Source: JAFGXF01 sp963732595
Lineage (GTDB): Bacteria; Chloroflexota; Anaerolineae; Anaerolineales; Anaerolineaceae
Direction of reading: 5' to 3'
DNA: 64,000 bases
Assembly (NCBI GenBank): GCA_963732595.1
Contig: CAVSZZ010000002.1
Span: 992,001 to 1,056,000 of the forward strand
Shown here: positions 1-8,782 of the stretch, in pieces
Layout of the letters: each line of letters begins with the position of its first letter
Position numbering within the stretch: the first letter of the stretch is position 1
Translations under genes and position numbers: made by a program
Notes under the pieces: model-generated
The model's database searches: none
Told to the model about the DNA's origin: nothing
What the model saw: the letters and a program-made list of their open reading frames with translations, nothing else

Positions 1-2
1 GG

Positions 3-77
3 TGCCCCCGGCGTGACTCGAACACGCAACCTATTGCTCCGCAAGCAAGCGCTCTATCCAAATTGAGCTACGAGGGC
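3..77 (-). tRNA. tRNA-Arg, anticodon GCG
   Basis: Read on the minus strand, this folds as a complete cloverleaf: acceptor arms GCCCTCG/CGGGGGC, D stem GCTC/GAGC, anticodon loop TTGCGGA, T arm GCGTG-TTCGAGT-CACGC and discriminator A. The two bases after the discriminator are CC, and the window edge cuts off the last base of a possible encoded CCA. The loop places GCG at positions 34-36, which would read CGC/CGU arginine codons. Most bacteria use an A34 (inosine) tRNA for this box, so the anticodon is mildly unusual. Confidence 0.93.
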
Positions 78-259
78 TTATTTAAAGCAGAGCGATTTTA
101 ATCCATATGAGGAGACGGGTCAAGGAGTAAAACTCAAACATACTATAACAGACCGCATCGGTTTAGATGTAAAATTGGTACCAAATATCTTTGATCGTAA
201 TTCGGATTTCAATAGATTTAAGAGCATAACATAATGCCAGCTTTATTGGTAAAAAGGCA

Positions 260-2206
260 ATGATAAATAAAGCGAACCGGATATTTTATACGCTGATTCT
301 CACGCTACTCAGTGCCGTTATTTGTTATCAAACCTACCTTACTACAAATGATTATATGCGCCAATTGCGCTTGCCCATTTGGCGTCTTCGCCACGATTCT
401 TCATTCAATCGTAGCGCTGTATTTTTTTTATCCAGTGAGGGGACAGATTTTCTTGGCTTTATCAATAGCATCATTCCGCCAGCAGTTAAAGTAATTCTAC
501 CCGAACAATCCGGGCCATTTTCTGAGCAGAATATTTTGCAATTCTTCATGCTAGATAAAACCATCATGGTTTGTCCTTCGGGTGCAGCCCGAATCGAATG
601 CCTTTCCAATCCAGACAAGTACCTGATTGCCACTACTGCGTACCCTCCACATGAAAGCGACATCGACAAGGTATTCATACCTTACCCTGATGCTGACCCC
701 AATTATCCATACGAGGGTGTTTATGTCCCAAGGGATTACCAAGAAGGTGTTTACTCGGCTTTTTATCCATCCAGCTATAATATTCTCCTCATTCTCGTGT
801 GTGACGTGGGTGTTTTACTCGCCTGGCTTCTTCTCGGTTGGTTGATCATCACTGCCATCTTTCGCGAAGCATTTCATCCGGTTGCGCCCATCATCAGCTT
901 CCCAATTGGAATGGGAGTATACACATGGGCTGTCTTCGTAGTTTCAGTGCTGGGGGCTCCCTTAACCATTTGGACGATATTTATTACCTATATGGGGCTT
1001 CTATTTGGAGTAACCCTCATCGTATGGCGGTCAAACCTAAAGTTACAGTTACCTAAAGTTGATCTTGCCAAGGGTCTGATAATATTAAAACAAATCCGCC
1101 CTTCACCCATTGTTCTTGGTATTTTTTTGTTATCAGCCTTTCTCCTTCTGACACTCCTGTATATTGGAGTGGGTCGTGGATACTCAACATTTGATGATAT
1201 GGCCATCTGGAGCCTTAAGGGCTATTATATGGCGTTTAAACAGGATTTATTCGCCGCTGTCGAGGCCAGCGGACATGGTCTGTCGTATCCATTAAATTTA
1301 TCTCTGGCCATTTCAACTTTCTATCTAATTGACCAGGATCTTCTCCCTGGTTCGAAGATCGCTTATTTCCTCCTTTTTTTATCGATGTTGACCTGCATTT
1401 ATTGGTTCTTAAGGGAAAATAAAATTCCACGGGCTTTAACAAGTCTGAGTATATTGTTAATCATAAGTACACCTGTGATCTATAGACATGCAACTTATGG
1501 ATTTGCCAATATTCCTTTCGCCTGCTATATCGTTATCGGTTTTTTAATAAGCGTAATGGGTGCTATTAACCACAAGTCCGCCCTTTTATATTCAGGTGGT
1601 CTGGTTCTTTCGTTGGCGGGTTGGACCCGTCCGGAGGGAATCGGATTTGTGCTTGTTCTTGCTTGTATTATCACCGCCCTGGCGACTTATCGGCATTTAA
1701 AATTTCAACAACTCCTCATTTTCTTTCTGATTACGCTTTCTCTTAGTGGTACCTGGATCATCATGGGTTATCGTTACTTTAGAGGCGATGAGATTGGGGG
1801 GGCCGTTTCCGGTCTCTTACGCGCATTTTCATCCGGTACTTTCTCTTGGGCTTCTGTCTGGACAACCGTCTCTTATTCATGGGAGCGATATACATCGGCA
1901 TCCGATTGGGGTTACGTCATACCAGTAACTCTTCTGCTCATTATTATCATGGCTCCCGCGATGATCCGTCGTATAAGCCTGGTCCCCATCGCCATTCTTG
2001 TTGCATGTCTTTTGACTTATTTACTTCCTTTGGGAATGTTTGTGGCCAAATTTCACCAAAATACCGGGAGCTACCTGGAATTTTTATCTGTCTCTTTTGA
2101 TAGAGCCCAGTTTCCAACCATTATATTTCTAATTATCACCATGGCGTTATTCCTTGGTTGCTCTTTCTTTTCCCCTTTAAAAGAACCCAAAATCCCTGTT
2201 GAGTGA
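260..2206 (+). CDS. Polytopic membrane protein, GT-C-like
   Basis: A 648-residue protein dominated by hydrophobic segments. The first lies at about residues 8-25, then a soluble loop of roughly 140 residues, then a dozen or so further transmembrane stretches up to the C-terminus. An acidic pair follows a membrane segment in the motif TFDDMAIW (Asp312, Asp313). This resembles the acidic loop motif of GT-C fold glycosyltransferases that use lipid-linked sugars, but I do not recognise the exact family. The gene starts with ATG and its stop codon lies 2 bp from the convergent end of mutS2. A role in envelope glycan assembly is inference from architecture only. Confidence 0.75.
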   Translation: MINKANRIFYTLILTLLSAVICYQTYLTTNDYMRQLRLPIWRLRHDSSFNRSAVFFLSSEGTDFLGFINSIIPPAVKVILPEQSGPFSEQNILQFFMLDKTIMVCPSGAARIECLSNPDKYLIATTAYPPHESDIDKVFIPYPDADPNYPYEGVYVPRDYQEGVYSAFYPSSYNILLILVCDVGVLLAWLLLGWLIITAIFREAFHPVAPIISFPIGMGVYTWAVFVVSVLGAPLTIWTIFITYMGLLFGVTLIVWRSNLKLQLPKVDLAKGLIILKQIRPSPIVLGIFLLSAFLLLTLLYIGVGRGYSTFDDMAIWSLKGYYMAFKQDLFAAVEASGHGLSYPLNLSLAISTFYLIDQDLLPGSKIAYFLLFLSMLTCIYWFLRENKIPRALTSLSILLIISTPVIYRHATYGFANIPFACYIVIGFLISVMGAINHKSALLYSGGLVLSLAGWTRPEGIGFVLVLACIITALATYRHLKFQQLLIFFLITLSLSGTWIIMGYRYFRGDEIGGAVSGLLRAFSSGTFSWASVWTTVSYSWERYTSASDWGYVIPVTLLLIIIMAPAMIRRISLVPIAILVACLLTYLLPLGMFVAKFHQNTGSYLEFLSVSFDRAQFPTIIFLIITMALFLGCSFFSPLKEPKIPVE

Positions 2207-2208
2207 TG

Positions 2209-4621
2209 TTACTCTGTTTTGAATCTGATAATAGTCACACCTGCGCCACCCTCTTTTTCGTTGGCGAGTTCCCATTTATCAACATAAGGTGACGATTTCA
2301 GTATATCCTGTACAACCTGTCGTCAACACCCCAGTACCTTTACCATGAACGATGCGTGCAAATGGAAGCCGTGCCATATACGCTTGTTCGAGATATCGTT
2401 CCACCATGCTGATGGCATCCTCTGCTCGTTGACCTCGGATACTCAACTCCAAGTCCTGGGGATTCACGGAATACTTCAGGGCGCGGAGGTGCGGGAGAGC
2501 GATGCAGTCTGCTATCGACCGGGTTCTGTCTTTACTTTATCTTCAGCTGGATTATCGCGGCTGATGTCATCAAATTGTGTGCGCGCACGAAGTGAGCCAA
2601 ACTGAACCTCCACATCTTTCTCTCCTACATCGGTAATAACAGCACGCATTTGCAATGAGGTAATGAAATACCTTGTCTCCAAGCTTATAGGGTATATCGG
2701 ATGGAGTGACCACCGGGGATGTAACCACTGGCGTGTCCATCGATTTAATCAGCTGGCGAATACTATCGGTCGACTTGCTAATCTCACCAAGTGGTTTGAG
2801 TGACTGGCGCGCTTTCCCCAATTCCCGTCGTGCGATATCGATTTCAGAAGTAACTTCCTCCAGGTCCGCTTCCGCCTGTTTTCGGGCGGTGGAAAGAATC
2901 TGCTTTCTCTCTATTTCAATGCTTTCCAGCCGCGTTTGAAGTTCTTGCTGCTGTTTTTCCAATTCGGTTCGTATGCGATCAGCTGATGATCGAACCTTCC
3001 TGGAGGCCTCCCTTTGCCGGGTGATCTCATCCAGCATATTGTCAGTCTGGAGGTCTTCGGGGCTTAATGCTGCCCGGGCTTTGTTAATGATCTCTGCTGG
3101 CATGCCCAATCTTTCTGCAATAACCAGCGCATTCGATTTACCGGGGATGCCCAGGATCAGGTGGTATGTGGGGCGCAATGTTTTGAGATTAAATTCCAGG
3201 CTTGCATTCATCACCCCACTTCGATTGAAGGCAAACGCCTTCAACTCCGGATAGTGTGTAGCCACCAAGCTGGTAATGCGTTTCCCGAGCAGGAACTCAA
3301 GTATCGCGCGAGCCAGGGTTGAGCCTTCCTGGGGATCCGTGCCTGCCCCCAACTCATCCAGCAAAACCAGCGATTGCTCGTTTGCAAAGCGGAGGATGTG
3401 CACCAGGTTTTTGACATGCCCCGAGAATGTTGATAGTGATTGTTCAATGGATTGTTCATCTCCGATATCAGCGAAAACGGTTTCAAAAACGCCAAGTTCC
3501 GATCCGGATCGGGCAGGAATATACATCCCGCTTTGAGCCATAAGCACCAACAAACCCACCGTCTTGAGCGTCACCGTCTTACCCCCCGTATTCGGTCCGG
3601 TGATTACAAGACAATATGTCCCTGGCTCGAACAGGATATCAATCGGCACGACCTTTAAGGGATCCAGGAGGGGGTGGCGCGCTTGAAGCAGCTTGATGGC
3701 CGCAGAAGGTGTCGTGGCGTTTCCCTTGTTGTCGTTTTCGGCCCACTCCGGTTCAACACCCTGGATATCCAATGCATACCTTGCCCGCATGATGGCAAGA
3801 TCAAACTGCGCTAATGCGCCTACGATTCCCGTGATCTCTGCTTGCCGTTCTCCTATCTTCCGGCTCAGTTCAGACAGGATACGATGTATCTCATTGCGTT
3901 CCTCTAGCTCAAGCTCGCGTAGCTTGTTATTTAATTCAACTACCACCAAGGGTTCGACAAACAGCGTGGCTCCCGAACTGGATTGGTCATGGACGATCGA
4001 TTTCAGTTGACCTTTAAATTCGGAACGTAGTGGAATTACATAGCGCCCATCCCGTTGTGTGATAATGCTTTCCTGCAGCATGGGGGCGGTGTGCGTATCA
4101 CCTATGATGCGCTGAAGTTTTGAGAAAAGGCGTTCGTGTGTGACCTTCAACTCGGTGCGCAAGTGCGCCAGTCTTATGGATGCACTATCCAAGACTTCCG
4201 TCTGGTCAGAGATCACCTGGTTGATGCTTTCGATAATTCCCAATGGCAGCGATATTTGCTGGAGGATCTGCAACAATAAGGGAAATCGGTCTTCCTTTCG
4301 CTCGAAACTCCGCAGTAAATCACGGCCCGATATCAGGGTCGCCTTGATATCCTGGATCTCAGCCGGTTCCAATACTCCCCCACGAGCAGCCCGATCTACC
4401 AGATCACACACATCGTGCGCGCCACCAATTCCTGTGAAATCGCTGGTGGTTAGCAATAACAGGCTTTCCCCGGTCTGTTTTTGAAGGAGCTTGATCGCCA
4501 CAGGATCCACCTGTGGCTGGAGAGATCTGGCAAGGTCAGCTGATGCACTGAAGGAAGCATAACCGGCCAACCTGTCGACCACTTTCGAAAACTCGAGCAC
4601 TTTCAGGGTCTTCTCGTTCAT
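2209..4621 (-). CDS. mutS2: MutS2 family protein, interrupted by three frameshifts
   Basis: Homologue of MutS2, a MutS-type ATPase with a C-terminal Smr nuclease/RNA-binding domain, linked to suppression of recombination and, in Bacillus, rescue of collided ribosomes. The start chosen gives MNEKTLKVLEF, the usual MutS2 opening. The Walker A GPNTGGKT lies at about residues 342-349 and the Walker B LVLLDELGAGTDP near 417-429. The first frame runs to about 2680 (GDKVF). The homologous sequence continues in a second frame (GDKVFITSLQMRAVITDVGE) to about 2518, in a third for the Smr core (LSIRGQRAEDA, VHGKGTGVL) to about 2325, and in a fourth to a natural stop (RQVVQDILKSSPYVDKWE) at 2209. Rejoined length is about 800 residues, normal for the family. 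Each break is a small indel, so either assembly errors or recent decay is possible. Confidence 0.9.
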
Positions 4622-4667
4622 GTCGCGGGAAGTGTAACATAAATCAAATTGCCAGGATTTGCGTGTG

Positions 4668-4673
4668 TATAAT
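4668..4673 (+). promoter_or_regulatory. Candidate -10 box of amrS (leaderless type)
   Basis: A perfect TATAAT ends 5 nt before the ATG at 4679. There is no Shine-Dalgarno sequence ahead of that ATG. With normal -10 to start-site spacing the transcript would begin at or next to the start codon. I see no good -35 hexamer at 17 bp. Confidence 0.35.
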
Positions 4674-4678
4674 AATGG

Positions 4679-5741
4679 ATGATGAATGCACTCGATGTAT
4701 TGGATCGTATAACCCGCCAGGGTACCCTCGTGGAACCGGTGGGATCTGAAGGAGAACTGCGATGTCAGGCTTGTGCCCATCGTTGCCTGATCAGAAAAGG
4801 CCATCGGGGGATCTGCCAGGTGCGTTTTAATCAGGACGGTGTATTACGCGTTCCATGGGGGTATGTCGCCGGTTTACATCCTGATCCCATCGAGAAGAAA
4901 CCATTCAGCCATGTAATGCCTGGCAGCCTGGCGCTGACTTTCGGTATGCTGGGGTGTGACTTTCATTGTGAGTTTTGCCAGAACTGGTTTTCCTCACAAG
5001 TGGGCCGCGAAACCGGCTCAGATGACGCCATCAGTTATATCCAGAGGATAACCCCTGAAAAGATCATCGCCAGAGCAAGACAAGTGAATGCAAAGGTGAT
5101 CGCCTCATCATATAATGAACCACTCATCACTACAGAGTGGGCTGTTGATATCTTCCGACTGGCAAAGGCCTCTGGCATCCAAACCGCTTATGTGTCCAAT
5201 GGACACGCTACCCACGAAGCCTTGAAGTTATTAACTCCTCACCTGTCCGCCTATAAGATCGATCTCAAGAGCATGCGCGCTGATAATTACCGATTCCATG
5301 GGTGGCGTACTCGAATATGTGCTTGATACGATCCGTATGGTGCATGAATTGGGAATTTGGTTGGAGATCGTCACGCTTGTTATTCCAGATTTTAACGATT
5401 CGAATGATGAGCTGTGGGAATTATCTCGTTTCATCTCATCTATATCGTGCGACATCCCTTGGCATGTGACGGCTTACCATCCAGATTATAAGAAACAAGA
5501 TGCCCCCCCGACTCCGGTTGCATCTCTCCAACGCGCAGCGGAAATCGGCCAGGAGGCCGGGTTGCGTTATGTTTATGCGGGAAATATTCCTGGCCGGGTC
5601 GGCTCTCTGGAGGATACGCACTGCCCAACCTGTCAAAAGCCCCTTATTAAACGTATTGGCTATTCAATTGTGGGTAATTCCCTGGTTGGGGGGAAATGTC
5701 CATTCTGTGGAGAAACAATACCTGGAATCTGGGAACTGTAA
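4679..5741 (+). CDS. amrS: AmmeMemoRadiSam-type radical SAM enzyme AmrS, frameshifted
   Basis: Radical SAM protein of the AmrS family, related to pyruvate formate-lyase activating enzymes. The CxxxCxxC cluster motif CDFHCEFC sits at about residues 93-100. A C-terminal pair of CxxC motifs (CPTC, CPFC) matches the family's tail. The first frame covers 4679 to about 5294 and ends in a spurious tail after DNYR. The remainder (GGVLEYVLDTIRMVHELGIW onward) continues from about 5295 to the stop at 5741 in another frame, so one base has been gained near 5292-5296. The combined length of about 353 residues is normal. The AMMECR1 and Memo partners are not in this window. The gene is divergent from mutS2 across a 57-bp spacer. 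Its substrate is unknown. Confidence 0.85.
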
Positions 5742-5752
5742 TCAAGTTGCAT

Positions 5753-6808
5753 CTAACTGGCCAGTGATACGATGAATGTATCCAAAGCCACTTCCGGAGG
5801 CATCTGGCCGGTTTTATTGGAGATATCAAGATCCAGCAGCCGCCTATAAATGCCCTTAAGTTCGGTCAGGCTGTATCCCCGGGCCTGGTTGATATACTTT
5901 TCAACAATGCCGGCTGGTAATTTCACCAGACCGCTCATTTCTGTCACGGTCATTGACGTTCCCATAGCTTCCTTGACCAGCAACAATAACCTGAATTGGC
6001 GGACGACCATGCCGATCATCTCTTCTATCGAGGATTCTGTTAATAAGTCGTGCAGGGCGTCCAATGCTCGCCGGCTATCACGTCGACCGATGGCATCCGC
6101 CATTTCGAACACGCTCTCCTGGATGACCGGCGAGGTCAGGCGCTCGACATCAGGCACGTCAATCGCACGTTGCCGATTGACATAGGTGAAAAGTTTTTCC
6201 AATTCATGATGCGCCATCTGAGTATTATTGCCAATCGTATTCACCAAGGCCACGGTTGCTTCCGCTGTGATCTGCCCGCCCATTTTTTGAGCCTGGTTTT
6301 TAATCCAGGCAACCATGTCCCGTCCACGGGGCAGGGCAAATAAACGATAATATGAAGTGGTTGTATTTCCTTCCGCCCAGGTTAATAGCCAGTGTTTTAT
6401 TGGCAGTGTTTTCCATCCCCAGGCACCTCTTTCTCGGACCCAGTCGTCCTTAATGACAAGGAGCAATGCTGTGGATTGTGGAATGCTGGATAGGAAATCC
6501 AAAGTTTCTTGTCTCAGACGCTCCCTGCGGTTCCTGGCCTCCGAATCACGTCCAGTATCCGCATCCAATTTTCGGATGGCTTCCTCATACCCTGTCAGGA
6601 TAACCATACGTCTGTCGGATAGAAAAGGAATAGCCAGACAGGCTGATTTTATTGCACCCTCAGGGTCCACACCAACCTGCAATCGGCTGATATTCATCTG
6701 GGCATCGTCGGGGTTGCCCATCTTGTCGATCAAGCTATCTATAAAGGTTGTGATCCCGAAATGATCATCACCATGCAGCAAGTAAATGGTGGGTTTAGAA
6801 TCACTCAT
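5753..6808 (-). CDS. holA: DNA polymerase III subunit delta
   Basis: A 351-residue HolA homologue. Delta is the wrench subunit of the clamp loader and opens the beta clamp so that it can be loaded on DNA. The N-terminal region begins with the family pattern IYLLHGDDHFGITTFID, a degenerate P-loop-like region. The middle contains the helical segment WIKNQAQKMGGQITAEA and the C-terminal collar region ends with a conserved pattern near LLDLDISNKTGQMPPEVALD. The length is typical (330-350). It ends 12 bp from the convergent amrS and lies 5 bp downstream of the DUF6391 gene, so these two are probably cotranscribed. The clamp it loads, dnaN, is also in this window at 23.6 kb. Confidence 0.93.
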   Translation of the reverse strand: MSDSKPTIYLLHGDDHFGITTFIDSLIDKMGNPDDAQMNISRLQVGVDPEGAIKSACLAIPFLSDRRMVILTGYEEAIRKLDADTGRDSEARNRRERLRQETLDFLSSIPQSTALLLVIKDDWVRERGAWGWKTLPIKHWLLTWAEGNTTTSYYRLFALPRGRDMVAWIKNQAQKMGGQITAEATVALVNTIGNNTQMAHHELEKLFTYVNRQRAIDVPDVERLTSPVIQESVFEMADAIGRRDSRRALDALHDLLTESSIEEMIGMVVRQFRLLLLVKEAMGTSMTVTEMSGLVKLPAGIVEKYINQARGYSLTELKGIYRRLLDLDISNKTGQMPPEVALDTFIVSLAS

Positions 6809-6813
6809 GATGT

Positions 6814-7326
6814 TTAATGGTTCTTCGTATGGATCGTAAAGCGTGAATACTTCCCAAGTTTTCCTGAAGTGATGCCTACGACCTCCAATCCCTGCAACTG
6901 GCTCGTGGTGGTGAGATTGCGTTGTAACCAGGAGCCCATCTTTGGGGAATACATCAAGGCGAATGTCGATAATAGAATTACCAGCGGTAAACGCTCAAGC
7001 TGCGAGCGCGCATTCCGTTTTGCCCCCTGCATACCAAGCCAGGCGGCCAGACCTGCCAGTATGCCCCCGGCCACGTAGTTTGTTCCGCAACGTTCGTGAA
7101 GGACCAAACTCCGTCGCCCGGCAGAAACCCGTGTCATTGCCTCGTCGATGGCGTTGATGAGACTTTCGCGAGTGACTGGGCCGATTATATAGAATCCAAA
7201 CGGGGTGGAGTAACCACCCAGATGCAACCCGGGAAAGCGTTCTGCTAATACATTTATTGTCGCGTGTTCCAGGCCATGGTTTCGGCGGGTTCTGGTTATG
7301 AGGGAGGGGGTGCGGGATGTCTTCAT
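6814..7326 (-). CDS. DUF6391 family membrane protein
   Basis: A 170-residue protein with the hallmark N-terminal motif RNHGLEHAT (about residues 15-23), followed by a conserved soluble region containing RCGTNYVAGG and two hydrophobic segments (roughly residues 104-122 and 128-146). This pattern matches DUF6391, found mainly in Chloroflexota and Cyanobacteria; its function is unknown. The HGLEH motif has histidine and glutamate spacing compatible with a metal site, but that is speculation. It lies between holA (5 bp downstream) and radA (13 bp upstream) on the same strand and is probably part of a radA-DUF6391-holA transcript. Confidence 0.8.
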   Translation of the reverse strand: MKTSRTPSLITRTRRNHGLEHATINVLAERFPGLHLGGYSTPFGFYIIGPVTRESLINAIDEAMTRVSAGRRSLVLHERCGTNYVAGGILAGLAAWLGMQGAKRNARSQLERLPLVILLSTFALMYSPKMGSWLQRNLTTTSQLQGLEVVGITSGKLGKYSRFTIHTKNH

Positions 7327-7339
7327 AAATTTATCTTAT

Positions 7340-8740
7340 TCATTCCTTCTTATCAACCGCCAGAGCTGATGAAAGCGCATCACGGATCGTACGTACCTCG
7401 ATCACCTCAATACCCGCCGGCCACTTTTCCTTGTTGCTTAGACGTTTGGGTATGATAATGCGCTTGAAACCAAGATTGGCTGCTTCTCTGATCCGAATGC
7501 CAACCTGGCTGACCATGCGCAGTTCACCAGACAAGCCAATCTCACCCAGTAAAGCAGTATCCGCTCGAATAGGGATATCTCGAAATGAGGAGGCGACGGC
7601 AGCGGCAATCGCTAAGTCCACGGCTGGTTCGGTAAGGCGAAGACCGCCAACTACATTAACAAAAACATCCTGTTCCCCGAGCGGGAGATTCAAACGGCGC
7701 GAAAGCACCGCCACAATCATTAATAACCGGTTCAGATCTACCCCGTTGGGCGTTCTGCGTGCATTGCCAAAATTAGTGCGGCTGGTCAATCCTTGGATTT
7801 CAACCAAAAGCGGGCGCGTTCCCTCCATGGTTACTGCAATAGCCGAACCCGGTGAATTCACCAATCGTTCTGCCAGAAACGCTTCCGACGGATTGGATAC
7901 TTCCATCAGCCCACGTTCGCCCATCGTGAAGACACCCACTTCAGCTGTGGTGCCAAAGCGGTTCTTAACCGAGCGCAGCAGCCTGTATGCCTGAAAAGCA
8001 TCCCCTTCAAGGTAGAGCACTGTGTCCACGATATGCTCCAGAACACGTGGCCCGGCGATGACTCCTTCCTTGGTGACATGCCCGATCAAGAAGACCGCCA
8101 CACCACTCGCTTTGGCGAACTCCCGTAATCTTGAGGCGCATTCCCTGACTTGGGAAAGAGAACCCGCACTGGAGTCCATTTCAGGCAGGGCGGTTGTCTG
8201 GATGGAATCAATAATGACGAGGCTGGGTTGTGTTTCACCCAAATGTCCGAGTATCACATCCAGGTTGGTTTCAGTGACCAGAAAAAGCTTCTCCGGCAGT
8301 GGCTGCGAATTACCCAACAAGCGGGTTGCTCGCATTTTGATCTGACGCTCAGATTCCTCGCCAGAAACGTACAAAACCGGCATTTCACAACCCATCTGGA
8401 GTGCCATCTGAAGGACCAGGGTCGATTTTCCAATCCCCGGGTCCCCACCGATGAGAACGATTGAACCTGGAACTATCCCTCCACCCAGTACGCGCGCAAA
8501 TTCCGCTACCGGCAGTACCAATCGCTCTTCCACATCACCTTCAATCTCCTTAATCGGTCTTGGCAAAGACCGGTTGGTACCCATGGAGCTTTTGCCTGCC
8601 TTATGCGCCTGTGTGGCAGCAGAAGGCACAAATTCCTCCAGCATGCTGTCCCAGGCGCCACAAGACGGACAACGTCCAAGCTGTCGGGGGCTTGAACGTC
8701 CACATTGCTGACAAACAAAATGGGTGAATGTCTTAGGCAT
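7340..8740 (-). CDS. radA: DNA repair protein RadA
   Basis: A 466-residue RadA (Sms), the RecA-like helicase that promotes branch migration during recombination. It carries an N-terminal four-cysteine zinc finger (CQQC...CPSC, residues 10-29), a Walker A GGDPGIGKST at about residue 97, the RadA-specific KNRFG motif near 257-261, and a C-terminal Lon-like domain including the GEIGLSGELR signature. All expected domains are present and the length is normal. It lies downstream of clpC on the same strand, with a hairpin between them. The radA-clpC neighbourhood is common in Gram-positive bacteria and supports the call. Confidence 0.97.
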   Translation of the reverse strand: MPKTFTHFVCQQCGRSSPRQLGRCPSCGAWDSMLEEFVPSAATQAHKAGKSSMGTNRSLPRPIKEIEGDVEERLVLPVAEFARVLGGGIVPGSIVLIGGDPGIGKSTLVLQMALQMGCEMPVLYVSGEESERQIKMRATRLLGNSQPLPEKLFLVTETNLDVILGHLGETQPSLVIIDSIQTTALPEMDSSAGSLSQVRECASRLREFAKASGVAVFLIGHVTKEGVIAGPRVLEHIVDTVLYLEGDAFQAYRLLRSVKNRFGTTAEVGVFTMGERGLMEVSNPSEAFLAERLVNSPGSAIAVTMEGTRPLLVEIQGLTSRTNFGNARRTPNGVDLNRLLMIVAVLSRRLNLPLGEQDVFVNVVGGLRLTEPAVDLAIAAAVASSFRDIPIRADTALLGEIGLSGELRMVSQVGIRIREAANLGFKRIIIPKRLSNKEKWPAGIEVIEVRTIRDALSSALAVDKKE

Positions 8741-8749
8741 ATATAAATA

Positions 8750-8769
8750 ATCAGGGCAAAAGCCCTGAT
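8750..8769 (-). terminator. Hairpin between clpC and radA
   Basis: An 8-bp perfect inverted repeat (ATCAGGGC / GCCCTGAT) with a four-base loop lies in the clpC-radA spacer. On the minus strand it follows the clpC stop and is trailed by a T/A-rich run TATTTATAT, so it could act as an intrinsic or attenuating terminator of clpC. The short distance to the radA start makes partial read-through likely. Confidence 0.5.
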
Positions 8770-8782
8770 GATATTAATGAGA

